64,000 nt of DNA from NCBI RefSeq assembly GCF_900109045.1, contig NZ_FNYL01000006.1, positions 62,001 through 126,000 on the forward strand, written 5' to 3'. Numbering within the stretch: the first letter of the stretch is position 1; every line of letters begins with the position of its first letter. The notes below the pieces were generated by a model that worked only from the letters and a program-made list of their open reading frames with translations, was not told where the DNA came from and ran no database searches. Position numbers and translations under genes: made by a program. The stretch is from Dyadobacter sp. SG02 (GTDB lineage: Bacteria; Bacteroidota; Bacteroidia; Cytophagales; Spirosomataceae). Below, piece after piece: positions 44,536 through 52,732 of the stretch.

Positions 44536-45723
44536 TTAGCTCAATGCCCCCAATGCCCCCACAAACGCCTTCATTTCATCCATCGTACCGATACTCACGC
44601 GGCACCAGGGTTTGTTCTGGACGTCGAAAGAGCGGACGGCGATGCCTTTGGCGGTCATTTTGCTGAGGAGCTCCTTGCCCGGGATAGAGATCGGGAAGAG
44701 CACGAAGTTGGTGTAGGACGGGATGTATTTGTAACCCATCTTGTCGAGGTTTTCGTAGAGGTATGTTTTGGCCTCGTGGTTCAGTTTGCGGGTATTGCCC
44801 TGAAAATCCTTGTCGTCGAGGCTGGCGGAAGCCGCGAAGATCGACGTGTAGGAGATACCCATTCCGCCGCGGGTGATTTTGTTGATGCCAGCGAGGAACT
44901 CAGGCTGCGCGGCAATGTAACCCACGCGGATACCGGCCATACCCATGATTTTCGAGAATGTGCGGGCGATGATCACGTTTTTCTTTTGGGCCAGAAGCGA
45001 AACCATGCTCTGGGTATCGGCTCCTACTGCGAGTTCAATGTAAGCTTCGTCCACGAATACCGGTACTTTTTCGGACACGCGTGAGCAGAAATCGAGCAGG
45101 TCCTGGCCTTTCGTGATGGCGCCGGTCGGGTTGTTGGGGTTACAAACGTAAACGAGTTTGGTATCCTTGTCGATCGCCGCTTCCATTGCTTTCAGGTCGT
45201 GCGACCAGTCTGCTGTACACGGAACGGGCTTCCAGGTAGCGCCTACCGATTTCGCCACGCTCACGAGCGACATGTAGCAAGGGTCGGCTGAAACGATGTT
45301 ACCACCTTTCATAAAAGTGACCAATGCTACTTTTTCGAGCAGGTCGGAAGAGCCCGGGCCCATCATAATATGCTCGGCGGTAACGCCTTCTTTTTTAGCG
45401 ATTTTATCGATGAGGTCGTACATTTCCTTCCATGCGTAACGGTTACCGTTTTTCACGGATTCCGCTACCGCTTTCTGTGCCGACATCGGCGGACCGTACG
45501 GGTTTTCGTTCGAACTTAATTTGGCAACGATCTTCGGAGCTTTGAAGTCGTTGGGCAGGAAATGCTCTCTCACCATCGGGCTGCGGTAAATGCGGCTCTC
45601 AGGGTCCAGCGACAATGGTGTATTTTCAAATGCGCCGGCGGTAAGGTGTGGGGCTATGGCCATTCCACCCAATGCCATTAAACCGGATTTTAAAAGGTTA
45701 CGACGGTCGATGTTTTGGTTCAT
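44536..45723 (-). CDS. Tat-exported histidinol-phosphate-type aminotransferase
   Basis: A 395-residue class I/II PLP aminotransferase with an exported form. The N-terminal IDRRNLLKSGLMALGGMAIA is a twin-arginine signal. Aminotransferase motifs: SSNENPYGPP, CNPNNPTGAI (197-203), FVDEAYIE (Asp225, Tyr228), and TFSKIMGMAGIRVGY with the PLP-binding Lys at 258. It is closest in pattern to HisC-like enzymes, but export makes histidine synthesis unlikely. It is the last gene in the susC-susD-lipoprotein run, 106 bases after the lipoprotein. Substrate is unknown. Confidence 0.8.
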   Translation of the reverse strand: MNQNIDRRNLLKSGLMALGGMAIAPHLTAGAFENTPLSLDPESRIYRSPMVREHFLPNDFKAPKIVAKLSSNENPYGPPMSAQKAVAESVKNGNRYAWKEMYDLIDKIAKKEGVTAEHIMMGPGSSDLLEKVALVTFMKGGNIVSADPCYMSLVSVAKSVGATWKPVPCTADWSHDLKAMEAAIDKDTKLVYVCNPNNPTGAITKGQDLLDFCSRVSEKVPVFVDEAYIELAVGADTQSMVSLLAQKKNVIIARTFSKIMGMAGIRVGYIAAQPEFLAGINKITRGGMGISYTSIFAASASLDDKDFQGNTRKLNHEAKTYLYENLDKMGYKYIPSYTNFVLFPISIPGKELLSKMTAKGIAVRSFDVQNKPWCRVSIGTMDEMKAFVGALGALS

Positions 45724-45829
45724 TGTTCAAAAGTTTAAGTACGTGACGATTAATATTAAGGAGCAAAAATCTTGATTCAAGTTACAAATTGATGGGTTAA
45801 CTAAGAAGCGTATATAGGTTGTTTTTCAA

Positions 45830-46312
45830 TTAGTTAGCCTGTACTTGCGAGAATCGCGTAAATGCAATTCCCTTGTGGCTGCCCGACCAGGATATCTTGG
45901 TAATGCTGCCCGCTTTCGGTGCGGCAACGCCCAGGTCTGCCCAGGTTTTTTCCAGTTTGACGACACCTTGCGCATCGGAAGTAACCTCGCCCAGGACCGC
46001 CCCTGTGCGAAGGGTGATCTTGATCGCAAGATTAGGTACCGGGATCGAGTCGATGCCTTTGGTATGGTCCAAAATGTTGGTCTTGTCGAGTTCCAGCAGC
46101 CTGGCCGAAAGTGTCAGTTTTTCGGCGGTGGCGGAGTAAGTTACGGTCGGTTCGCTGGCAATGGGCGCGCCGAATGGGGCGCCTACAATGTCCACCAGTA
46201 CCGGGGCTACATCGCGGTCGAGGAAGGGGTCTTCTTCTTTGCAAGACACAAACCCGAGCGACAATGCAAGCAGCAGGCAGGCGGAAGGGAAAAGCGATTT
46301 GATATTTTTCAT
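45830..46312 (-). CDS. SusCD-associated lipoprotein
   Basis: A 160-residue lipoprotein. The lipobox is LGFVSC (Cys near 24), followed by an acidic EED surface-export-type signal. The rest is strand-rich, with an Ig-like or carboxypeptidase-regulatory-like segment (IKITLRTGAVLGEVTSDAQGVVKLEKTW). It sits 32 bases after susD, where SusE/SusF-like surface proteins usually are, and may bind the same substrate. I do not recognise a named family. Confidence 0.7.
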   Translation of the reverse strand: MKNIKSLFPSACLLLALSLGFVSCKEEDPFLDRDVAPVLVDIVGAPFGAPIASEPTVTYSATAEKLTLSARLLELDKTNILDHTKGIDSIPVPNLAIKITLRTGAVLGEVTSDAQGVVKLEKTWADLGVAAPKAGSITKISWSGSHKGIAFTRFSQVQAN

Positions 46313-46344
46313 AATTATAAAGTCTTTGAATTGGGAATAAACCG

Positions 46345-47823
46345 TTATTTCTCAGCCCACCACAGCTTGGTTTTCATGTCGTCGGCACCGCCGTTAAGCT
46401 TCACACCGTCACCTACTGAGGCTGCATTCAGCGAGTATTCCGAGGCCGGGTAGTTGAAGCGGGTCGGGAGGATGCCTCCATTGTTCAGCACCGCGCGCGG
46501 GTCGGGTGCAGGGAAAACCGGGAAGCCTGTTCTGCGCCATTCGATCCATGCTTCCACGCCTTGTCCGAAGAGTGAGATCCATTTCTGTTCAAGTACTTTT
46601 TCCTTGCTCACGGGCCCGGCTTTGGTGATGTAACCCGCGGGAGGGGTGAGGCCGTACTGTGCAAATGAGGCGGTAATGCCTTCCTCGAAATACTTTTTCG
46701 CGTCGCCGGTAATGTCGCCGTCCACGGCTGCTTCGGCCAGGATGAAGTTCAGATCGGCGAAAGTCATGATCACCTCGGGCGCTGCCGCGTCGGTGAATGC
46801 TTTCCCGATCGTCGAGCTGGTGGCGAGATAGCCGGTCGCGATGGCGTCGGGCAGGCCGTTGGCGTGGCCCTGGTACAAGCCGTCCTTGTTAGGATTGGCA
46901 TACACGGTAATGCGGGTGTCGCCCAAAGCATTCATTTTGTCGGCCAGCGTCTTGCTGATGTTCCAGTCGGTACGCCCGCCCTGGATCAGGATCTGGTTCC
47001 ATTCGTTGTTGCTCGGCAGGACACTGGTGCATTTCAGGGATGCATTGTCAGCATTGCTGGTGAAAATCGGGAACTTGGTCGCATCGCCGAGGATTTCGGC
47101 GAATATCGCCTTCGACTCGGCCGGTTTTTTGGCAGCCTGACGGTTAGCAAGGCGCAGACGGAGCGAGTTGGCGAATTTTTTCCATTTCAAAATATTCCCT
47201 TCATACAAAATATCCCCCGCGATGGCCGGGCCGGTTACCGACAGCTTTTCGTTCGCCGTTTTCAGATCGTTGAGCAAACCCGCGTAAATGGTTTCCATCG
47301 AATCGTACTTGGGCGTGTAAACAGCCTCGGTAGCTGTGCCTTTAATGGCGTCGGTGTAGGGAATGGAGCCGTACATATCCACGAGCAAGGAGAATACCCA
47401 GGTGCGCATCACTAGCGCGACTCCTTCATAATTAGCGTTAGGTGAAGCGGATTCAGCGTTGGTCTGATTGATAATGCGCTGGAAGTTGAGCAGGCCTTCG
47501 TTGAAAAAGCCTTTCCAGTTGTTGGAGAGCAATGCGGGCGAAACGGTGTAGTCGTCGCCTTCGTTGCTGTAAATGTTGCGGGTCAGATGCTGCACGTACA
47601 GTTCGGCGGCGTCGATGTTGATGCGCTCGAAGCGGTCGCGGTGGCCCCAGTAGCGGTCTACGGATGTTTCGATGCCGGTAGGGAGCAGGTATTGCGGTCC
47701 GATTGCCGTCGGGCTGTTCGGGCTCACATTCATGCTATCGAAATCCTTGGTGCAGCTGGTGATGCTCAATGCGCCTGCGAGGGCGGTCATCCAGATGTTT
47801 TTATGAGTCAAAATGCTTTTCAT
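46345..47823 (-). CDS. SusD/RagB-like outer-membrane lipoprotein
   Basis: A 492-residue nutrient-binding lipoprotein that covers the TonB-dependent SusC channel. The lipobox is SITSC (Cys near 23), followed by TKDFDSMNVSPN. The TPR-rich helical fold is visible in segments such as ANYEGVALVMRTWVFSLLVDMYGSIPYTDA, and the C-terminus ends LWWAEK. It belongs to the SusD-like 2 type (longer, no starch-specific features). The ligand cannot be inferred. It is 39 bases after susC and co-transcribed with it. Confidence 0.92.
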   Translation of the reverse strand: MKSILTHKNIWMTALAGALSITSCTKDFDSMNVSPNSPTAIGPQYLLPTGIETSVDRYWGHRDRFERINIDAAELYVQHLTRNIYSNEGDDYTVSPALLSNNWKGFFNEGLLNFQRIINQTNAESASPNANYEGVALVMRTWVFSLLVDMYGSIPYTDAIKGTATEAVYTPKYDSMETIYAGLLNDLKTANEKLSVTGPAIAGDILYEGNILKWKKFANSLRLRLANRQAAKKPAESKAIFAEILGDATKFPIFTSNADNASLKCTSVLPSNNEWNQILIQGGRTDWNISKTLADKMNALGDTRITVYANPNKDGLYQGHANGLPDAIATGYLATSSTIGKAFTDAAAPEVIMTFADLNFILAEAAVDGDITGDAKKYFEEGITASFAQYGLTPPAGYITKAGPVSKEKVLEQKWISLFGQGVEAWIEWRRTGFPVFPAPDPRAVLNNGGILPTRFNYPASEYSLNAASVGDGVKLNGGADDMKTKLWWAEK

Positions 47824-47862
47824 CTCGTAATGCTTTTAGGTCTTCAAATGATTTTGAATGGA

Positions 47863-50800
47863 TCAGAACGACAGCGAGAGGTTTGCACCGATGCTGCGTG
47901 AGCTGGGCAGCTCGCCGTAACCGAATCCTTGTTCGTTCCCGCCTTTCGCATCGATTTCAGGGTCGATGTGCGGTGTGTTTTTGAAGATCATCCAGACGTT
48001 GCGCCCCACAAGGGAGATTTTGGCGGACTGGATTTTTACTTTTTTCAACAATGCAGGGCTGAACGAGTAGCCTAGCGAGAGTTCGCGCAATTTCACATAG
48101 CTGGCATCGAAGATCGCCGATTCGTGGTAGTTACGTGGGTTGGCATAACCATACAACTGGTTGGCGGTTACGATAATGTCGTTGGGAACATACGATTTCG
48201 AACCATCCGCAGCCGTTACCTCGCGTACACCCTGGCCGATCACACCTTCCTCGCGGCCTAATGCGGTTTCGGCATACTGGCCTGTCCACCGCGCTGTACC
48301 GGTACCTTCGTCGTAGATGTCGCCACCCATGCGAACGTCCACCAATGCGCTCAGCGACCAGCCTTTGTAGTTGAATGTGTTCAGCATACCGCCGATCCAG
48401 TCGGGCTGAATGTTACCCAGTTTTTGTCCGGCGGCTGTCAATGGCAGGCCATTCGCGCCGTAAACGATCTGTCCGTTGTGTTTCTGGAAACCTACGCCGT
48501 AGAATGTGCCGTACGGCTGGCCTACGCGGGCTTCGGACGACATACCGCGCTGTGTGGCAAGGGTGTAGGTCGTCAAACCTTCGGCGAGTTCCACCACTTT
48601 GTTGCGGTTGCGCGCCCAGTTGAGCGACACATCCCAGCTGAAACCGCCCGGAAGTTTCACCGGCGTGCCCGAAATCGCGATTTCAACTCCTTTGTTGGTG
48701 ATTTTTCCTGCATTCAGAATGCGGGTGTTGTAGCCGCTCGCTTTCGAAATTTCCACGCCGAGGATCTGGTCTTTGGTCGTCTGGTTGTAATAAGTCACAT
48801 CCAATCCGATTTTGCCTTTCAAAAAGCGTAGGTCCGCGCCCAGTTCAAGCCCGGTTGTAATTTCCGGTTTCAGGCCGCTGTTCGCGATTTCGATGTTTTC
48901 GGAGAACTTGGGCACAGCGCCGTTCCACGAACCTTTCGCGAGGAATGTCTGGGCCAATTGGTATGGCGTGGCGTCGTTACCTACCTGTGCATAGCTCGCG
49001 CGCACCTTTCCGAACGTGAACACATTGCTTTTTACATCGAACAGTTCGGTCAGCACGGCGCTCAATGAAGCGGAAGGGTAGAAGTACGAACGGGCATTCG
49101 CCGGCAGCGTACTCGACCAGTCGTTACGGGCCGTTAAATCCAGGAACAATGCATCTTTCCATGAAAGGTTAGCCGTTCCGAACAAGCTCTGCGTTTCCGA
49201 TTTCCGTATAAGGCTTTCGATCGTATTCTGGCTCGGTACCGAGTTGCCGGCATTGTAGAGGCCGTCTACCACCATTTCACCCACATAGAAATAGTTTCTT
49301 TTGTAATAATTGGTCCTTTTAATACCTCCTACCTGCACATTCAATCCGAAATCCGCATTGATATTCTTGTTGTAGGTCAGCATGAAATCCGAGTTGGTTT
49401 CCTGGCTGCGCAATACTTCTTCGGAGAAGCGGCCTGGCGTGCGCACGCCATTGCGGACGCGGAGGAAGTTGGACACGTTAATGCGCGTATCCGACCAATA
49501 GTCTGTACCGCTGCGGAGCATAATGCTCAGAGAAGGCAGGATTTTGTAGTTCAATGCAATGTTACCCAGCAACCGGTCCTTCTCGTTGCTTTGCGGAAGC
49601 TTCTTTTGAGAGAAATAAGGGTTGGTGAAGAAGGTATGCTGCCAGTTAGGCGGGTCGGTGTCGTTGCCGCGCTGGTTGTGCACGTCGATGTAGCTCTCGT
49701 AGTCACGCAGCTGCGCCCACGATACGTGGCGGTGCGACCAGATGAATTCCTGTCCGCTGCCGTAGCTCTTATTGTCGGAACCTGACTTGATGTATTCTCC
49801 TGAAAGCGTAATGCTCAGGTTTTTGGTCAGGTTATAGCCCGAGTTAATGCGGAAGTTATTGCGGTGAAAATCATTGTAATACATGATACCCGTCTGGTCC
49901 ACACGGCTCAGGCCTAGGCGGAAGTAGCCCTTATCGTTACCGCCGTTCAATGCAATGCTGTTGGTCGTTGTGCGGCCGGTGTTCCAGTACTCATCCCAGT
50001 TGTCGGGCTGAGGAGTCAGTGGTGCAACATCGTCACCAGTCCACCACTGTCTCACCAGACGCCCGTCCATCGGAGCTCCCCAGCTTTCATCGGTCCCTTC
50101 TGATCCTACGAGAGGATATCTTGCGTCGTAAACGGCGCGATATTGCGCAATTTCTGTCGGATCGGTGATATTGCCGCTCCATCCGTCGTTATACCAGGTG
50201 CGGTAGCCATTGCCGCCGCCATAAGTGTTCTGAAATTTCGGTTTGATCCACGGGCGTTCGAAAGTGATGTTAGAGTTGATATCCACACCCAACCCTTTCG
50301 TACCCTGGCCGTTTTTAGTAGTAATGAGGATAACACCGTTGGCGGCACGCGAGCCGTACAATGCAGCCGCGTTCGGGCCTTTGAGTACGGACATTTCCTT
50401 GATATTGTCGGGATTGATCTCCGAAATGCCGCCACCCCAGGTTTTGTTGGCGGTTTGCTCCATCGGCACGCCGTCGATGACGATCAGCGGCTGATTGTTG
50501 CCCGAAACCGAAGAAGAACCGCGGATCTGGATGGTCGAGCCGCTGCCCGGGCCGCCGTTCGATTGCACGCGGACGCCTGCTATTTTACCGGAAAGTGCAT
50601 TTGCCACGTTCGTCGAACGCGACTCGGTCAATGCACTGCCTTTTACTTCCTGTACTGTATATCCCAACGCCTTTTTCTCACGCTCGATACCGAATGCGGT
50701 CACCACCACCTCGGCAAGCTGTCGCGTGTCGGCGTCCAGTTTGATGTCGAATTTGGATTGGTTTCCGATCGGCACTTCTTTGATCAGGAAACCCACATAT

Positions 50801-51018
50801 GAAATGACGAGTACGCCGTCACCCGGAACCGAAAAGCTGAAATTACCGTCGGCATCGGCATTTGTACCCACATTGGTGCCTTTGTAAATGATCGACGCGC
50901 CTGCAAGTCCGAGACCATCTTCGGCCGCTGTTACCTTGCCGGTGAGCTGGCGCACTTGTGCGAAAGCGACCGGGGAACACAGACAAACCCATATAAAAAA
51001 GAGTAGAACTTTACGCAT
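47863..51018 (-). CDS. SusC/RagA-family TonB-linked outer-membrane transporter
   Basis: A 1051-residue TonB-dependent channel. Signal peptide (1-20, VAFAQ), CarboxypepD_reg-like domain (about 22-105), then a plug with the SusC/RagA signature NVANALSGKIAGVRVQSNGGPGSGSTIQIRG and VLKGPNAAALYGSRAANGVILITTK, then a 22-strand barrel ending with an aromatic residue (LSLSF). The type is a general peptide or glycan importer; no substrate can be read. It is first in a four-gene operon and is preceded by a leader of about 400 nt with a promoter and several RNA structures. Confidence 0.95.
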   Translation of the reverse strand: MRKVLLFFIWVCLCSPVAFAQVRQLTGKVTAAEDGLGLAGASIIYKGTNVGTNADADGNFSFSVPGDGVLVISYVGFLIKEVPIGNQSKFDIKLDADTRQLAEVVVTAFGIEREKKALGYTVQEVKGSALTESRSTNVANALSGKIAGVRVQSNGGPGSGSTIQIRGSSSVSGNNQPLIVIDGVPMEQTANKTWGGGISEINPDNIKEMSVLKGPNAAALYGSRAANGVILITTKNGQGTKGLGVDINSNITFERPWIKPKFQNTYGGGNGYRTWYNDGWSGNITDPTEIAQYRAVYDARYPLVGSEGTDESWGAPMDGRLVRQWWTGDDVAPLTPQPDNWDEYWNTGRTTTNSIALNGGNDKGYFRLGLSRVDQTGIMYYNDFHRNNFRINSGYNLTKNLSITLSGEYIKSGSDNKSYGSGQEFIWSHRHVSWAQLRDYESYIDVHNQRGNDTDPPNWQHTFFTNPYFSQKKLPQSNEKDRLLGNIALNYKILPSLSIMLRSGTDYWSDTRINVSNFLRVRNGVRTPGRFSEEVLRSQETNSDFMLTYNKNINADFGLNVQVGGIKRTNYYKRNYFYVGEMVVDGLYNAGNSVPSQNTIESLIRKSETQSLFGTANLSWKDALFLDLTARNDWSSTLPANARSYFYPSASLSAVLTELFDVKSNVFTFGKVRASYAQVGNDATPYQLAQTFLAKGSWNGAVPKFSENIEIANSGLKPEITTGLELGADLRFLKGKIGLDVTYYNQTTKDQILGVEISKASGYNTRILNAGKITNKGVEIAISGTPVKLPGGFSWDVSLNWARNRNKVVELAEGLTTYTLATQRGMSSEARVGQPYGTFYGVGFQKHNGQIVYGANGLPLTAAGQKLGNIQPDWIGGMLNTFNYKGWSLSALVDVRMGGDIYDEGTGTARWTGQYAETALGREEGVIGQGVREVTAADGSKSYVPNDIIVTANQLYGYANPRNYHESAIFDASYVKLRELSLGYSFSPALLKKVKIQSAKISLVGRNVWMIFKNTPHIDPEIDAKGGNEQGFGYGELPSSRSIGANLSLSF

Positions 51019-51062
51019 GGGGATCAGTGGTTAAAATTGTTAGGTGGTAGTAGTAGGAGGAG

Positions 51063-51140
51063 AAAAAGTTATGGCTGTGTGGCGTCCACACTTCCGTGCG
51101 CCGCACACACTTTCGCGTGGACAGAACAACACAGCCATAA
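51063..51140 (-). terminator. Terminator-like hairpin 45 nt before susC
   Basis: On the minus strand TTATGGCTGTGT (51140-51129) pairs perfectly with ACACAGCCATAA (51080-51069). Inside, GTCCAC pairs with GTGGAC (51122-51117, 51089-51084), and a small GTGC/GCAC tip lies within. TTTTT (51067-51063) follows. It is a plausible attenuator for the SusCD operon. Confidence 0.7.
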
Positions 51141-51177
51141 GCTTGCAACACTGCTTTTCCGGAAAGCAATACCCTCT

Positions 51178-51219
51178 TTAATCGAGGACAAACAGGTCAG
51201 ATCGTTTCGGTGAGGCCAT
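51178..51219 (-). CDS. Possible 13-residue leader peptide
   Basis: An ATG at 51219 opens the reading frame MASPKRSDLFVLD followed by TAA at 51180-51178. It lies in the susC leader between the multi-loop element and the terminator-like hairpin. If translated, ribosome position could influence the downstream hairpin. No ribosome-binding site is obvious, so this is speculative. Confidence 0.3.
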   Translation of the reverse strand: MASPKRSDLFVLD

Positions 51220-51289
51220 GAAAAAGCCAGACGTCGACAAGCGGTGTTTGTCCACGGTATCAAGAAACCTGTATTAAAAAAATTATATT

Positions 51290-51359
51290 GTGTTGGAGCG
51301 TAACTTACCCGGCGTCCGTGTTTCGGCTCATCCGGCTTTCAGTAAGCTCCTCTCAACAC
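51290..51359 (-). promoter_or_regulatory. Multi-loop RNA element in the susC leader
   Basis: Read on the minus strand: GTGTTG pairs with CAACAC (51359-51354 with 51295-51290), GAGC with GCTC, TTAC with GTAA, CCGG with CCGG, and CCG with CGG around an AAACA loop, with asymmetric internal loops TGAAAG and ATGAG/ACG between the stems. The compact nested shape suggests a structured RNA such as an aptamer or protein-binding site. I could not assign it to a known family. Confidence 0.5.
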
Positions 51360-51364
51360 GGTCA

Positions 51365-51393
51365 GATATATTCATGTGCGGCTGGAATATATC
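51365..51393. repeat. 9-bp inverted repeat near the susC transcription start
   Basis: GATATATTC (51365-51373) and GAATATATC (51385-51393) are exact reverse complements with an 11-base spacer. On the minus strand it would form the first hairpin of the transcript. It could also be an operator. Confidence 0.5.
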
Positions 51394-51431
51394 CTCGGTT
51401 TAGAAGTTCTGTCATTCGTTTAATGACTTTT

Positions 51432-51461
51432 CAAATATACTGACAATGTCAAATAATGCAA
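51432..51461 (-). promoter_or_regulatory. Promoter of the SusCD operon
   Basis: On the minus strand TTG (51461-51459), 19 bases, then TATATTTG (51439-51432), a perfect TAnnTTTG. Start of transcription near 51425 would give a leader of about 400 nt before susC. This is the best promoter match in the window. Confidence 0.65.
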
Positions 51462-51727
51462 GAGATTAGATTTAAAAATTGAAGTTTTTTGCAATAAAAG
51501 TTGGTCATTTAAAATCAATACAGACTATTATTGTAATAATTTAATAATAAGTTTTACTAATCCGATTTTTAGCGCTTCCTACCAGTTTTGTAGATTAATA
51601 CTGCAATTTTAGGCCCGTAATTGTCTAAAATATAGGTATTTACTGAAATTGAATTCTTATAAAATTGTAACATTGGGTTACTAGACTCATTTTCGCTGAT
51701 GACCGCGTGAAAATGGGCAGGGCAATA
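51462..51727. other. AT-rich gene-free stretch upstream of SusCD promoter
   Basis: About 265 bases of strongly A/T-rich sequence with many A- and T-tracts (for example TTTAATAATAAG) and no convincing open frame, hairpin or repeat. GC is clearly below the neighbours. Possible binding region for a regulator or nucleoid protein; otherwise nothing visible. Confidence 0.5.
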
Positions 51728-51761
51728 AAAAAGAGCACCCCGATGGCAGGGTGCTCTTTTT
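51728..51761. terminator. Terminator after N-carbamoylputrescine amidase gene
   Basis: AAAAAGAGCACCC (51728-51740) pairs perfectly over 13 bp with GGGTGCTCTTTTT (51749-51761), loop eight. It ends the minus-strand aguB gene, 33 bases past its stop, with T5 on that strand. Confidence 0.9.
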
Positions 51762-51793
51762 GTGTATATTAAAATAGTTATATTTCTAAAATA

Positions 51794-52690
51794 CTACTGG
51801 TCGATAAACCGCTTTAAAATAGGACGGTAGGAATCCACCCGACGGTCTCGGAGGAATGGCCAGGTGGTGCGGTAAAAGTCGAGTTTTTCGAGGTCCAGTT
51901 CTTCCACATGCGTCACTTCGCCCTCATGCGGGGCCAGGTAAAGCAGTCTTCCCTGCGGGTTGGCAATGAACGATCCTCCCCAGAACTGCTGGTCGGCTTC
52001 GCGCCCCACGCGGTTCACGGACACTACATACACGCCATTCGCGACGGCATGTCCGCGCTGCACGGTTTGCCACGCGCCGTATTGTTCTTCATTGATAATA
52101 GGATCTTTCTCATTCACATCCCAGCCAATCGCAGTAGGGTAGAAGAGGATTTCGGCGCCCATGAGGCTGGTAATGCGGGCTGCTTCGGGGTACCACTGGT
52201 CCCAGCAGATGAGGACGCCGATTTTGGCAAATTGGGTATTGAAAATCCGGTAGCCGTCGGTATCCTGCTCGGTAACCGGGGCGTCGCCAGGGGTGAAATA
52301 GAATTTTTCGTAATAACCCGGGTCGTCAGGGATGTGCATTTTACGGTATTTGCCCAGGTAAGCCCCGTCGGCATCGAGCACGGCGGTAGTGTTGTGGTAC
52401 AAGCCGTGTGCGCGTTTTTCAAAAAGTGAGGCGATGATCACCACGCCCAGTTCCCGCGCCAACGCGCCCAGCGCCTCGGTAGACGGACCCGGAATGGCCT
52501 CGGCGAGGCTGAAATTGCTATGATCTTCAACGTCGCAGAAATAGAGCGATTTGAACAACTCTTGCAGACAAATAATATTCGCGCCCTTTTGCGCAGCTTC
52601 ACGGATTTTTTCGGTAGCCTTCTGAAAGTTAGCATCAATGTCCGAAGTGCAGCTCATTTGCACCAGACCAATGTTTACTTTTTTTGCCAT
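51794..52690 (-). CDS. aguB: N-carbamoylputrescine amidase (carbon-nitrogen hydrolase)
   Basis: Converts N-carbamoylputrescine to putrescine, CO2 and ammonia. The 298-residue nitrilase-superfamily protein has the Glu-Lys-Cys triad: LQELFKSLYFCD (Glu), KYRKMHIPDD (Lys) and LICWDQWYPEAAR (Cys). The AIPGPSTEALGALARELGV and GGSFIANPQGRLLYLAP segments are the AguB-type signature. Length is normal. Agmatine deiminase, which makes its substrate, is at 41.3-42.4 kb on the same strand, so both steps of the agmatine route are present though split by the SusCD operon. Confidence 0.9.
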   Translation of the reverse strand: MAKKVNIGLVQMSCTSDIDANFQKATEKIREAAQKGANIICLQELFKSLYFCDVEDHSNFSLAEAIPGPSTEALGALARELGVVIIASLFEKRAHGLYHNTTAVLDADGAYLGKYRKMHIPDDPGYYEKFYFTPGDAPVTEQDTDGYRIFNTQFAKIGVLICWDQWYPEAARITSLMGAEILFYPTAIGWDVNEKDPIINEEQYGAWQTVQRGHAVANGVYVVSVNRVGREADQQFWGGSFIANPQGRLLYLAPHEGEVTHVEELDLEKLDFYRTTWPFLRDRRVDSYRPILKRFIDQ

Positions 52691-52732
52691 TTTGGATGTT
52701 TGTGTGGATGAATATCGGACGGAAATGCAACA

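Noticed and set aside
51069..51263. 64-codon frame in the susC leader
   Set aside because: It starts at a TTG and its last third lies inside the terminator-like hairpin; composition looks non-coding. The shorter ATG frame at 51178-51219 is kept only as a low-confidence possibility.
51290..51359. Hammerhead-ribozyme-like core (GGATGAG...CCGAAAC) in the susC leader
   Set aside because: The conserved CUGAUGA is CGGATGA here, stem II is missing between the two core blocks, and no matching cleavage-site stem arrangement is found.
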